Source of the DNA: Rhodococcus sp. IEGM 1409
Lineage (GTDB): Bacteria; Actinomycetota; Actinomycetes; Mycobacteriales; Mycobacteriaceae
Assembly: GCF_030056735.1 (NCBI RefSeq)
Contig: NZ_JASHKN010000010.1
Coordinates: 138,122 to 202,121 of the forward strand
Direction: 5' to 3'
DNA length: 64,000 nucleotides
Position numbers and translations under genes: made by a program. Under the pieces are notes generated by a model that worked only from the letters and a program-made list of their open reading frames with translations, was not told the origin of the DNA and ran no database searches. Below, one piece after another: positions 37,452 through 46,213 of the stretch; position 1 is the first letter of the stretch; each line of letters starts with the position of its first letter.

Positions 37452-39593
37452 GTGACTGATCAGAACATCATCAACTGGGACCAGGACGCCGACGGCATCG
37501 TCGTGCTCACCATCAACGATCCCAACCAGGGCGCAAACACCATGAACGACGCGTACATCGCGTCGATGAAGGCCACCGTCGACCGTCTGGTCGCCGAGAA
37601 GGACTCCATCACCGGTGCCGTCATCACCTCCGGCAAGAAGACCTTCTTCGCGGGTGGTGACCTCAAGAACATGATCAAGGTCGGCCCCGAGCAGGCCGAG
37701 GAGATCTACAACCACAGCGTCGAGATCAAGGCAGACCTGCGTCGCCTCGAAACTCTCGGCAAGCCGGTAGTCGCCGCCATCAACGGCGCGGCACTCGGCG
37801 GCGGCCTCGAGATTGCTCTGGCGACCCACCACCGCATCGCGGCAGACGTCAAGGGCGTCAAGATCGGCCTGCCCGAAGTCACCCTCGGCTTGCTGCCCGG
37901 CGGCGGCGGCGTCGTTCGCACCGTACGGATGCTCGGCCTGCAGAACGCGCTCATGGGCGTCCTGCTCCAGGGACAGCAGCGTGGGCCGGTCCAGGCCAAG
38001 GAAGTCGGCCTCATCGACGAGGTCGTCGGCTCGGTAGAGGAACTGGTTCCGGCCGCGAAGGCGTGGATCAAGGCCAACCCTGAAGGCGGCGTTCAGCCGT
38101 GGGATGTCAAGGGCTACAAGATTCCTGGCGGAACCCCGTCCACTCCGGCATTCGCTGCCAACCTTCCGGCGTTCCCCGCGAACCTGCGTAAGCAGCTCAA
38201 GGGTGCTCCGATGCCGGCCCCGCGCGCCATCATGGCCGCAGCCGTCGAGGGCTCGCAGGTCGACATCGACAACGCGCTGCTCATCGAGGCTCGCTACTTC
38301 ACCTCTCTGGTGACCGGCCGCGTCGCGAAGAACATGATTCAGGCGTTCTTCTTCGACCTGCAGTCGATCAACGGCGGCGGTTCACGTCCGGCAGGCATCG
38401 AGAAGTCCACCATCAAGAAGGTCGGCGTCATCGGCGCAGGCATGATGGGCGCGGGCATCGCGTACGTCTCCGCCAAGGCAGGCTTCGACGTCGTCCTCAA
38501 GGACGTCACCATCGAGGCTGCGAACAAGGGCAAGGCGTACTCCGAAGGCATTGAGGCCAAGGCACTCTCGCGCGGCAAGACCACGCAGGAGAAGTCCGAC
38601 GCACTCCTCGCGAAGATCACCCCGACGGCCGACCCGGCCGATTTCGCCGGCGTCGACTTCGTCATCGAAGCCGTCTTCGAGAGCCAGGAACTCAAGCACA
38701 AGGTGTTCCAGGAGATCGAGGACATCGTCGATCCCAAGGCACTGCTGGGCTCGAACACCTCGACGCTGCCCATCACGGGTCTCGCCACCGGTGTGAAGCG
38801 TCAGGAAGACTTCATCGGCATCCACTTCTTCTCTCCCGTCGACAAGATGCCGCTGGTGGAGATCATCCGTGGTGAGAAGACCTCCGACGAGACTCTGGCC
38901 CGCGTGTTCGACTACGTCCAGGCAATCCGCAAGACGCCGATCGTGGTCAACGACTCGCGTGGCTTCTTCACCTCGCGTGTCATCGGAACCTTCATCAACG
39001 AGGCCATCGGCATGCTCGCCGAGGGAGTCGAGCCTGCCACCATCGAGCAGGCGGGTATGCAGGCCGGTTACCCGGCTGCGCCGCTTCAGCTTTCGGATGA
39101 GCTCAACCTCACCCTCATGCAGAAGATCCGCAAGGAATCTGTCGACGCCGCCAAGGCCGAAGGCAAGGAACTGCCGGCAGATCCGGCCGGCGAGGTCATC
39201 AACACCCTCGTCGAGAAGTTCGATCGTAAGGGCAAGCTCGGTGGAGCCGGCTTCTACGATTACGCAGAGGGCAAGCGCACCGGCCTGTGGTCCGGACTCC
39301 GCGAGAACTTCAACTCCGGAACCTCCGACGCTCCGATCCAGGACCTCATCGACCGCATGCTGTTCATCGAGGCGATCGAGACGCAGAAGTGCTTCGACGA
39401 GAACGTCCTGATCACCACGGCGGACGCCAACATCGGCTCCATCATGGGCATCGGATTCCCGGCCTGGACCGGTGGCGTTCACCAGTTCATCGTCGGCTAC
39501 GAGGGCGGCACGGCCGGCTTCGTCGCTCGCGCAAAGGAACTCGCTGCGCAGTACGGCCCGCGGTTCACCCCGCCGGCCTCGCTAGGGGCATAG
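37452..39593 (+). CDS. fadB: Fatty acid oxidation multifunctional enzyme: enoyl-CoA hydratase / 3-hydroxyacyl-CoA dehydrogenase
   Basis: 713 residues from a GTG at 37452. The hydratase domain (about 1-200) has SGKKTFFAGGDLKNM and AAINGAALGGGLEIALATHH for the oxyanion hole. The NAD domain begins near residue 322 (KVGVIGAGMMGAGIAYVSAK); the catalytic His is in IGIHFFSPVDKMPLVEI. The C-terminal dehydrogenase domain extends to VEYG-free end GPRFTPPASLGA. Together with fadA it carries out hydration, oxidation and thiolysis of acyl-CoAs. Highly biased codon use suggests strong expression. Confidence 0.95.
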   Translation: MTDQNIINWDQDADGIVVLTINDPNQGANTMNDAYIASMKATVDRLVAEKDSITGAVITSGKKTFFAGGDLKNMIKVGPEQAEEIYNHSVEIKADLRRLETLGKPVVAAINGAALGGGLEIALATHHRIAADVKGVKIGLPEVTLGLLPGGGGVVRTVRMLGLQNALMGVLLQGQQRGPVQAKEVGLIDEVVGSVEELVPAAKAWIKANPEGGVQPWDVKGYKIPGGTPSTPAFAANLPAFPANLRKQLKGAPMPAPRAIMAAAVEGSQVDIDNALLIEARYFTSLVTGRVAKNMIQAFFFDLQSINGGGSRPAGIEKSTIKKVGVIGAGMMGAGIAYVSAKAGFDVVLKDVTIEAANKGKAYSEGIEAKALSRGKTTQEKSDALLAKITPTADPADFAGVDFVIEAVFESQELKHKVFQEIEDIVDPKALLGSNTSTLPITGLATGVKRQEDFIGIHFFSPVDKMPLVEIIRGEKTSDETLARVFDYVQAIRKTPIVVNDSRGFFTSRVIGTFINEAIGMLAEGVEPATIEQAGMQAGYPAAPLQLSDELNLTLMQKIRKESVDAAKAEGKELPADPAGEVINTLVEKFDRKGKLGGAGFYDYAEGKRTGLWSGLRENFNSGTSDAPIQDLIDRMLFIEAIETQKCFDENVLITTADANIGSIMGIGFPAWTGGVHQFIVGYEGGTAGFVARAKELAAQYGPRFTPPASLGA

Positions 39594-39598
39594 CCCCC

Positions 39599-39638
39599 GT
39601 GCGCGGTTAGGGAGTCTCAGCACTTCCTAACCGCGCAC
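39599..39638 (+). repeat. Hairpin 1: fadB terminator / left flank of AbiEi-like gene
   Basis: Perfect 13-bp arms GTGCGCGGTTAGG (39599-39611) and CCTAACCGCGCAC (39626-39638) with a 14-base loop GAGTCTCAGCACTT. It follows the fadB stop by five bases. Its reverse complement is closely similar to the hairpin at 40725-40770, including the loop, so the two are inverted relatives. Confidence 0.8.
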
Positions 39639-39701
39639 AGCTTTATCCACAGGTTAGTTTTTTCGGCGAAATGCCTCTGTATGTATTTGCAGGCTCGTCG
39701 T

Positions 39702-40759
39702 ATGCCTTCACATCCAGAAATCGATTCACTGCAGACCATCGTCGATGCTCAGCACGGACTGGTCAGTCACGCCCAACTTCACGCCATCGGATTTCCTCGC
39801 TCTCGCGTGAAACAACGAGTTGAGGTCGGACGCTGGCGAACTGTTCTTCGCGGCGTCTACTCCGTCACCACGGGCCCACTGACCAGGTATGCAGTTCTCG
39901 AGGCCGCGCTCTTGTACGGCGGCGGGTCGTCGATGCTCAGCCATCACACCGCCGCTGAGGAATGGTCGATGCGTCGGCCGGACAGCACTGCACTGCACCC
40001 GTACATATCACCGTTCCGTACGGGAAGTCTGCGATCTCTCAGGCTGCGACTTTCGTTCGTGGCCTCGGCGCCGACCGACATCCGTCACCCATGATCGGCA
40101 CTGTTCTCCATCCCGGCGTCGTGGTCCACCGTTCGAGGGCTCATCGTCACATCGGTGTCGATGCGAAGATGCCGCGCACCGGCAAGGCTGATACAGCTCT
40201 CGATCTGGCCGTCGCAGAACCGACTCCGCGCGAGGCCTACGTCAGCCTCATCACCACAGTCACCAACGGACGCATCCGTTTGACGGACATCCGCCGACGC
40301 ATGGAGGAGCGTGCACCCCGTAGATACCGGAAGGTTCTCGACAGTGCGGTGAAGCTTTTGGCAGACGGGGTGCAATCATCACTGGAATATCACTATGCGG
40401 TGGATGTGGAGCAGCCACACGGATTGCCGACGGCGAGACGTCAATCGCCGGTGCGCGTCGACGGCCGCACGCTGTTCGAGGATTGCGATTACAGCGAAGT
40501 CGGTGTGCCGCTGATCGTGCGTCTCGACGGTCGGTGGGCGCATTCCATGGCCGAAGTGGCATTCCGTGATCGCCGCCGTGACAATGCGGCAGAGCTGGCA
40601 GGTCGTCCGCGGTTGGTCTACGGATTCGACGAGGTGATGAAGACTCCATGTCAGGTTGCACACGAAGTGGAGACGGTCTTGCGGCGGGGAGGTTGGGAGA
40701 GAACAGGGGAGAACCCCTGCGGGGCCTGTGAGTGGTTAAGGAGTGCAGAGACTGCTTAA
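39702..40759 (+). pseudogene. AbiEi-like antitoxin-domain protein, frame-disrupted
   Basis: The frame from 39702 reads MPSHPEIDSLQTIVDAQHG then LVSHAQLHAIGFPRSRVKQR, an AbiEi-like wing-helix start, and continues to HHTAAEEWSMRRPDST. It then loses family similarity and stops at 40094. The rest of the protein is in another frame (from about 39990 to the TAA at 40757): APVHITVPYGKSAISQ, VVVHRSRAHRHIGVD, ADTALDLAVAEPTPREAY, SLEYHYAVDVEQPHGLPTA, LFEDCDYSEVGVPLIVRLDG. The switch falls on a tandem GCACT repeat (39985-39998). Removing one 5-base unit joins the frames as RPDSTAPVHITVPYG. So this is a recent slippage mutation, a phase-variable state, or an assembly error. Such solitary AbiEi-domain proteins are common in rhodococci and have no toxin beside them here. 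Confidence 0.8.
39985..39998. repeat. Pentanucleotide repeat at the frameshift point
   Basis: GCACT occurs 2.8 times in a row. The two halves of the AbiEi-like protein differ by exactly the phase made by one extra 5-base unit. Confidence 0.85.
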
Positions 40760-40770
40760 CCACTCACAGG
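40725..40770. repeat. Hairpin 2: right flank of AbiEi-like gene
   Basis: Perfect 16-bp arms CCTGTGAGTGGTTAAG (40725-40740) and CTTAACCACTCACAGG (40755-40770) around loop GAGTGCAGAGACTG. It overlaps the stop codon of the AbiEi-like gene and sits before the convergent tmsB gene, so it may also terminate both. Confidence 0.85.
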
Positions 40771-40780
40771 GGCTTTGCCC

Positions 40781-42082
40781 CTAGGCCTTCCACCACGGGC
40801 GAAGCGGCACATGCGCCTCACCCTTGGGGCCGAGTTTGACGGCCAGAACCTGGTGCAGCTGAACGACATTGCGCTCGAATCCGAGCCGTGAACCCGCCAT
40901 GTACAGGCCCCAGACGCGTGCGGTTCCTTCGCCGACCTCGGCGACGCAGGCGTCCCAGTTGTCGACGAGGTTCTGGCACCATCCGGCGAGCGTCAGTGCG
41001 TAGTGCTCGCGAAGGTTCTCCTCGTGCCGTACCTCGAGACCGACGTTCTGGATCTCGGAGATGATGCGACCCGATCCGGTGAGCTCCCCGTCGGGGAAGA
41101 CGTACCGGTCGATGAATCCGCCTGCCTTGGCGCCGCTTCGGTTGTCCGGACGGGTGATGCAGTGGTTGAGCAGGCGCCCACCCTCGCGCAACTTCCCCTT
41201 GAGGAACTCGAAGTACGCCGGGTAGTTTCCGACGCCGATGTGTTCGGTCAGGCCGATCGAGGACACTGCGTCGAACCCGGTCTCCGCGACGTCGCGGTAG
41301 TCGGAGAAACGGACCTGTGCGAGATCGGCGAGACCTTCGTCCTCGATGGCCTTCTGTGCCCAATCTGCCTGTTCGCGTGAGAGAGTCACGCCGATCACCT
41401 TGACGCCGCGCCTGGCCGCGTAGCGAACCATCGAGCCCCAGCCGCAGCCGATGTCGAGAAGTCGATCACCCTTCTGAAGTCCGAGCTTCTCGAACACCAG
41501 GCGGTACTTGTTCTCCTGGGCTTCTTCGAGGGTCTGCTCCGCATTGTCGTAGGCGGCGCAGGTGTACGTCATGGACGGGCCGAGGACATACTCGTAGAAG
41601 GTGTTGGAGACGTCGTAGTGATGGTGGATGACCTCGGCGTCGCGAGTCTTGGAGTGACGCAGTCCTTCTGCGACGCGACGCCAGCGAGGGAGATGTTCCT
41701 GGGGCGGCGGGGCGATGGGCCGCAACAGGTCCCAGCCCAGCGAGCGCGTGATGCTGGCGAGAGTCAGTGCCGACGGGCGCTTGAGGTGGAGTTCGTCGCC
41801 CATGATGCGCAGAATCTCGTACGGATCACCGGGGTGGACACCCTCGGCTTCGAGATCGCCGGAGACGTACGCGCGGGCCATGCCGAGATCGCCGGGAGCC
41901 GTTGCGAGATAAGTGGTTCCGCGAGTCGACTTCAGGTGCAGTCCGTAGTCGGCATCTTCGGGGCCGGCGGTGCTGCCGTCGTACGCGGTGAATCGAAGCG
42001 GCAGCATGCCGTCGGAAAGCGTCTCGAGAATCTCGGCAATAGAGAGCTTGTCCTGGCTTTTGGAGTCTTTGAACGTGGTCAT
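40781..42082 (-). CDS. tmsB: SAM-dependent fatty-acyl methyltransferase, cyclopropane synthase family (10-methyl fatty acid synthesis)
   Basis: 433 residues, the Rv3720 counterpart. The SAM site reads LLDIGCGWGSMVRYAARRG (about 210) with VIGVTLSREQADWAQ, and the family signature HYDVSNTFYEYVLGPSMTYTCA lies before it. It should transfer a methyl to the double bond of oleoyl phospholipid to give a 10-methylene chain. The pair with the FAD enzyme (overlap ATGA) matches the TmsA/TmsB (also BfaA/BfaB) pair that makes 10-methylstearic (tuberculostearic) acid in actinobacteria. The start ATG at 42082 lies inside the upstream gene. Confidence 0.9.
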   Translation of the reverse strand: MTTFKDSKSQDKLSIAEILETLSDGMLPLRFTAYDGSTAGPEDADYGLHLKSTRGTTYLATAPGDLGMARAYVSGDLEAEGVHPGDPYEILRIMGDELHLKRPSALTLASITRSLGWDLLRPIAPPPQEHLPRWRRVAEGLRHSKTRDAEVIHHHYDVSNTFYEYVLGPSMTYTCAAYDNAEQTLEEAQENKYRLVFEKLGLQKGDRLLDIGCGWGSMVRYAARRGVKVIGVTLSREQADWAQKAIEDEGLADLAQVRFSDYRDVAETGFDAVSSIGLTEHIGVGNYPAYFEFLKGKLREGGRLLNHCITRPDNRSGAKAGGFIDRYVFPDGELTGSGRIISEIQNVGLEVRHEENLREHYALTLAGWCQNLVDNWDACVAEVGEGTARVWGLYMAGSRLGFERNVVQLHQVLAVKLGPKGEAHVPLRPWWKA

Positions 42083-43566
42083 TTACGTTGCACCGCCTTA
42101 GAGAATAGATCCAATAAACGGGATTTCGGGTCGTAGCGTTCCTTGAGTCCGATGTACCGGTCGCCGCCGTAGTACAGCTCCTCGAAGTCTTCCTTCGAGT
42201 AGTAGGAGTCGGAGTAGAGCGATTTGTGTCCGTCGAAATCGCTGACCTTTTCTTCGATCAGTCGATTTGCCGCCCCCTCGCGCTCGCCGGGAACGATCGG
42301 CACCGAAGACCAGAAGCCGATGTTGACGTAGGTGCGCTTGGGTTCGAGGGGGTAGAGGGGCCACGGCCGGGAAGCGGAGGCAGCAGCCGGGCTGGGTTCG
42401 CGAAGGCGTAACGGGCACAACCACAGTGGTTCGATCGGAATTTCCTCGAGGAACCACGAGACGAAGTCCGCGGTTCGTTCGATGGGTACCTCGACGTCCT
42501 GGACGACGCGTTCGCGCGGGGGCTTGCCCTTGCGCTTTTCGAGGCGATCTCCGATGTCGTACTTGTGGTCGAGGGCAATCAGCTTCCAGTAGAAGCTGCT
42601 GCGCAGGTACTGCTTGGGCCAGAAGCGCCGGATCTTCGGGTTCTGTGCACCGAAAGCCCGTGAGCACCAGAACCAGTCGGTGTCCCAGCGCCACAGGTAG
42701 TCCCGAATGGTGAGGCGGTCCGTCTTGGGCTGTGTGAGCGACGAATGCTGGATCGACCGGTAGAAGATGTCCTGGTCGGTGTAGTCGCTGACCGGACCTT
42801 CGTCGTCGGTTTGCACGCCGAGTGTGAGGTAGCTCTCGGAATCGGTGAAGACCACCCCGTCGAGGTAGTCGACGGCGATCCCGTCGTACTCTCGCTCGGT
42901 GACGATGCGATCCATCGTTTCTTCGAGCTTCTCGAGCGAATCGAAGCGCACGTGACGCAAGGCGACGTACTTCTTGACGGGTTCGAGTGCGATCTTCAAT
43001 CGCGTCGAATAGCCAAGGGTGCCGTAGGAATTGGGGAAACCGAAGAACAGCTCGGCGTGTTCGCCGTCCGGCGTTGCGGTGATGATCTCGCCGCTTCCGG
43101 TCAGTACGTCGATTTCGAGTACCGACTCGTGCGGTAAGCCGTTGCGGAACGAGGTGGACTCGATGCCCAGGCCTGTCACCGCACCGCCCAGGGTGATGGT
43201 CTTGAGCTGAGGCACGACCAATGGCGCCAAACCGTAGGGCAGCGTCGCGTCGACGAGGTCTTCGTAGGTGCACATGCCGGCGACGTCGGCGGTGCGCGCC
43301 TGCGCATCGACGGCGATGACACCGGCCAGACCGCTGACGTCGAGGCCGGGGGCCGACGTCTTGGCGCGAGCGCGGAACAGATTGGATGTCTTCTTTGCCA
43401 GGCGTACAGAAGCATCGGGGGGAATGGCGCGGTATGACGCGAGTAGGCGTTCGACGCCTTCTCTGTGCTGCTCGAACCCCATTTCGCGCGCAGCATCGGA
43501 ACCCGGGCCTTGCTTTGTCCGGATTCGATCGAACTTCTGAACTACCCCATTGAACGAGAGAGTCAC
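42079..43566 (-). CDS. tmsA: FAD-binding oxidoreductase, 10-methylene-acyl reductase
   Basis: 495 residues from a GTG at 43566, the Rv3719 counterpart. The FAD-binding type 4 domain (p-cresol methylhydroxylase fold) has VDAQARTADVAGMCTYEDLV, PQLKTITLGGAVTGLGIES and FGFPNSYGTLGYSTRLKIAL. In the TmsA/TmsB pathway this enzyme reduces the methylene group made by the methyltransferase to 10-methyl, probably with NADPH. It is the first gene of the two-gene minus-strand operon. Confidence 0.9.
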   Translation of the reverse strand: MTLSFNGVVQKFDRIRTKQGPGSDAAREMGFEQHREGVERLLASYRAIPPDASVRLAKKTSNLFRARAKTSAPGLDVSGLAGVIAVDAQARTADVAGMCTYEDLVDATLPYGLAPLVVPQLKTITLGGAVTGLGIESTSFRNGLPHESVLEIDVLTGSGEIITATPDGEHAELFFGFPNSYGTLGYSTRLKIALEPVKKYVALRHVRFDSLEKLEETMDRIVTEREYDGIAVDYLDGVVFTDSESYLTLGVQTDDEGPVSDYTDQDIFYRSIQHSSLTQPKTDRLTIRDYLWRWDTDWFWCSRAFGAQNPKIRRFWPKQYLRSSFYWKLIALDHKYDIGDRLEKRKGKPPRERVVQDVEVPIERTADFVSWFLEEIPIEPLWLCPLRLREPSPAAASASRPWPLYPLEPKRTYVNIGFWSSVPIVPGEREGAANRLIEEKVSDFDGHKSLYSDSYYSKEDFEELYYGGDRYIGLKERYDPKSRLLDLFSKAVQRK

Positions 43567-43818
43567 ACCCTGACGCTATCGGTAGTTGCGCGTGCAAGCT
43601 ATCTGGAGGGGTCTTAATGCCCGAATTTGATCGAGTTGTTGCAAACGAACTCGATAAATGCGCCAACGGGTGAACCAGCTCACAGGAAAGGGCAGATTGT
43701 CGAGATACCGGGGCGGGACAGGCAATATGGAAAGGAATGTCTGCGCAGTTCGAGGTGCGGATTCGAGAGTCATTCGCGGTATCGAGCCGCGTTGGTCGAG
43801 CAAGGAGACGTAGGGCAT

Positions 43819-44253
43819 ATGGGTCAGGTCAATGCAATGAGTTCGATGGTCGTCACAGTAGCACCCGACAAGGTGCTCGCGGCGCTCTCGGACTACGAGA
43901 CGGTTCGCCCGCGAATCCTGTCCGAGCAGTACCTCGACTACAAGGTCGTCGAAGGCGGCCAGGGTGACGGCACCGTTGCGCAGTGGACGCTCAAGGCGAC
44001 GGAAAAGCGCTCGCGCAACGTCAAGGCCACCGTGACGGTCGACGGCAACGTCATCACCGAGAAGGACGCCAACTCCAGTCTCGTCACCACCTGGACTGTT
44101 GCCCCCAACGGCACCGGAACGACGGTTACGACGCTCACCCAGTGGCAGGGTGCCACCGGAATCGGCGGCTTCTTCGAGCGCACCTTCGCTCCGAAGGGTC
44201 TGCAGCGCATCCAGGCCCAGGTCCTGGACAACCTCAAGCGCGAACTCGTCTAA
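43819..44253 (+). CDS. SRPBCC (START-like) domain protein, Rv3718c-like
   Basis: 144 residues from the ATG at 43819. The beta-strand pattern with VAPDKVLAALSDYETVRPRIL, GDGTVAQWTLKA and GIGGFFERTFAPKGLQRIQ fits the polyketide cyclase/dehydrase superfamily that binds hydrophobic ligands. It is divergent from tmsA in the conserved Rv3719-Rv3718c order. The ligand is unknown; a role in lipid handling is possible. Confidence 0.85.
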   Translation: MGQVNAMSSMVVTVAPDKVLAALSDYETVRPRILSEQYLDYKVVEGGQGDGTVAQWTLKATEKRSRNVKATVTVDGNVITEKDANSSLVTTWTVAPNGTGTTVTTLTQWQGATGIGGFFERTFAPKGLQRIQAQVLDNLKRELV

Positions 44254-44268
44254 CTGATCCTGCATCAC

Positions 44269-44312
44269 CGAAAGATGGCGTCGTACCTTCACCGGTACGG
44301 CGCCGTCTTTCA
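44269..44312. terminator. Bidirectional terminator-like hairpin
   Basis: GAAAGATGGCG-TCGTACC pairs with GGTACGGCGCCGTCTTTC with few mismatches, A-rich on the left and T-rich on the right. It lies between the convergent SRPBCC and DUF1023 genes. Confidence 0.6.
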
Positions 44313-45833
44313 CGGTCCGGCGATGATCCGCCCCAACTCGGCGAGCGCGGGGTTTCCGCTTTCCCAGTAATCGCTGTGAACTCCCAACCCCGGCTCCCCG
44401 GGGGATCCGGCGAATACCTGCGCGCCGAATTCCGGATCCGAAGGGTCGAATCCGTGGACTCCGAGGATCTTGGGGATCAATTGGACCGGATCCCAGAAAG
44501 CCGTCGTCGAATGAACATGGCGCGACATCTCGGAAGGGCTGACGGCGTCCAGGCTCAGTTCGTTCACGCGCTCGGCATCGACTCCCGGGCTTGCGACAAA
44601 TACCAGTTCGTCGACGTCGAGAGAAGCGCCACGGGTAGTTGCGGCACCGATGACGGTGCTGCCGTAGGAATGTCCGATCACGACGTTGTGCGACGGCGGA
44701 CCGTCATGTGAGGTGCGTAGTCCGTCCTGGAAGCTGTCCAGCCCGGGCGCCGCGGCGTCTGCGTAGCGATCCGAACCGGCGTCGGGAATGCCTGGGGGAG
44801 CGTCATACCCGGACCACAGGATCACTGATGTGGCCTCCGTTGGTGCCGCGCTGACGGCTGCGTCGTACATGGCTCTGGTTCGTTGTAGATCTCCGCCGAC
44901 GCCCGAGAGCCCGGAACCAGTCCCGGGAATCAGTGTTGCGACGTTGTCGGCAGCGTCGGGATTACCGACAGCGACGACGGCGTGCCCACCCGCGACCGAG
45001 AGAAGGAATGTATCCGGTCGAAGTTCGCCGCGCACAGCTGCGTATCCGGCCGCTACCGTTCGATCCGGCGAGGACTCGTGTGCAGTCTCCAGCGCAGTGA
45101 GGTACCGCCGGTTGTAGTAGTCCCGGTCGACCGTGGGAAGGCCGTCACGGCTACCGATGGCCGGATCCCACCTCGCCAATGCGTCTTTCTCGCTGGGAGT
45201 GAGCGATTCCCACAGTCGGTGTAGCTCCGCGGGTGTTCCGGGGAGTGTCGATCTCCCGTCGAGTATGTCGACGACAGTGCGGCTGAGGCGATCAGGCTGA
45301 TGGCCCAGGAGTGATCCGATCTCCCGGAATGCCTGACGCAGAGCAGTCGCGGCCTGGTTGTCTTCGTCGTCGAGTAGCGTCAATGCAGTGGCGATTTTCT
45401 GCTGAAAACTCTGTGCAGCCGTGGCATTTTCGGAATCTCGCATGACGTCGGCCAGATTCCACGGCTGTTTCGACGCAGGCGCCGACACGGCCCCGCTGTC
45501 CGTGACCGTCAAACCGTGCCCGAGAGTCGCCCTTTCGACCAGGTCCAGAACCGATTTTCGCGCCACGCCAATCGTATTGGCCGCTCCGGCATACAGATCC
45601 GCGGCCGCGCGAATACCAATCGAGAGTCGAGAGGAGACAAGCGAGATGCCCGACCACTGCACTGCCGCCGCGCTCGACGCTTCGCCCCGCCAGAACTCGC
45701 GGACGGCGTCGATGCTGCGACCGGCGTCGCCGCCGAGAAGTTCGACCTTCCGATCGATCTCGACGAGTTCCGAAGCGCAGGTGCGTAGTTGCTCCGGTGA
45801 CCACGCGCGAAGCTGAGAGATGGTGGGCCGCAT
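44310..45833 (-). CDS. DUF1023 alpha/beta hydrolase with N-terminal WXG100/EspC-like helical region
   Basis: 507 residues. The C-terminal half carries the DUF1023 hydrolase: nucleophile in NVVIGHSYGSTVIG (about residue 395), with an Asp in ELVFVASPGVDAERV and His in LGVHSDYWESGNPAL. The first 110 residues are helical (LRAWSPEQLRTCASELVEI, VREFWRGEASSAAAVQWSG), like type VII-associated proteins. It overlaps by ATGA with a small EspC-like gene upstream. The family is annotated as hydrolase of unknown substrate, often near ESX genes. A secreted lipase or effector role is possible. Confidence 0.82.
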   Translation of the reverse strand: MRPTISQLRAWSPEQLRTCASELVEIDRKVELLGGDAGRSIDAVREFWRGEASSAAAVQWSGISLVSSRLSIGIRAAADLYAGAANTIGVARKSVLDLVERATLGHGLTVTDSGAVSAPASKQPWNLADVMRDSENATAAQSFQQKIATALTLLDDEDNQAATALRQAFREIGSLLGHQPDRLSRTVVDILDGRSTLPGTPAELHRLWESLTPSEKDALARWDPAIGSRDGLPTVDRDYYNRRYLTALETAHESSPDRTVAAGYAAVRGELRPDTFLLSVAGGHAVVAVGNPDAADNVATLIPGTGSGLSGVGGDLQRTRAMYDAAVSAAPTEATSVILWSGYDAPPGIPDAGSDRYADAAAPGLDSFQDGLRTSHDGPPSHNVVIGHSYGSTVIGAATTRGASLDVDELVFVASPGVDAERVNELSLDAVSPSEMSRHVHSTTAFWDPVQLIPKILGVHGFDPSDPEFGAQVFAGSPGEPGLGVHSDYWESGNPALAELGRIIAGP

Positions 45834-46129
45834 CAGTGGTCTCCGCGCAGTTCGGAAGCCACTTCGGCCTCGGTAGCGTCGTACAGACGTGCTGCAGCAG
45901 AGGTTCCGGACGCCACGAGCCCCAATTGCGTAGCCAGGTGCCGGTAGGCGTCGGCGATCACGCCGGCATTTTCCGTCGATACAGCCATGACGGCGGACGA
46001 ATCCAGGGCCGTCGCGGCTTCGAAAATCGGGCCGGCGGAGTCGATCCCTGAGATCTGATCCGCAATTCGAGACAGATCAGCCGAAAGTTGCTGCAACGCA
46101 GCGATGTCTACCTGAAGTATCGGACCCAT
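45833..46129 (-). CDS. EspC-like / type VII secretion target protein
   Basis: 98 residues. The pattern of two helices, with DIAALQQLSADLSRIADQI then AYRHLATQLGLVASGTSAAA, resembles ESX-secreted WXG100/EspC proteins. The C-terminus has RLYDATEAE, which fits the YxxxD/E export motif. Its stop overlaps the start of the DUF1023 gene, so both are translated together and may be secreted as a pair. No ESX core gene is in the window. Confidence 0.7.
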   Translation of the reverse strand: MGPILQVDIAALQQLSADLSRIADQISGIDSAGPIFEAATALDSSAVMAVSTENAGVIADAYRHLATQLGLVASGTSAAARLYDATEAEVASELRGDH

Positions 46130-46178
46130 GGCTGAACCGTAGCCAGGCGAACGGGCTACTGGGGCAGTGCCGACATCC

Positions 46179-46204
46179 CTGTGGACAAGCGGAATTTCTC
46201 CACA
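46179..46204. other. Pair of inverted DnaA-box-like sites
   Basis: TGTGGACAA (46180-46188, reverse of TTGTCCACA) and TTCTCCACA (46196-46204) face each other in the gap between the EspC-like gene and the amidase gene. The first fits the actinobacterial DnaA box and the second has one mismatch. A palindrome from CTGTGGA to TCCACAG also results. This is not an origin. Confidence 0.35.
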
Positions 46205-46213
46205 GAAGCCCGA

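Noticed and set aside
38382-39482. 366-residue open frame opposite fadB
   Set aside because: Shadow frame of a strongly codon-biased gene; no recognisable domain or ribosome site.
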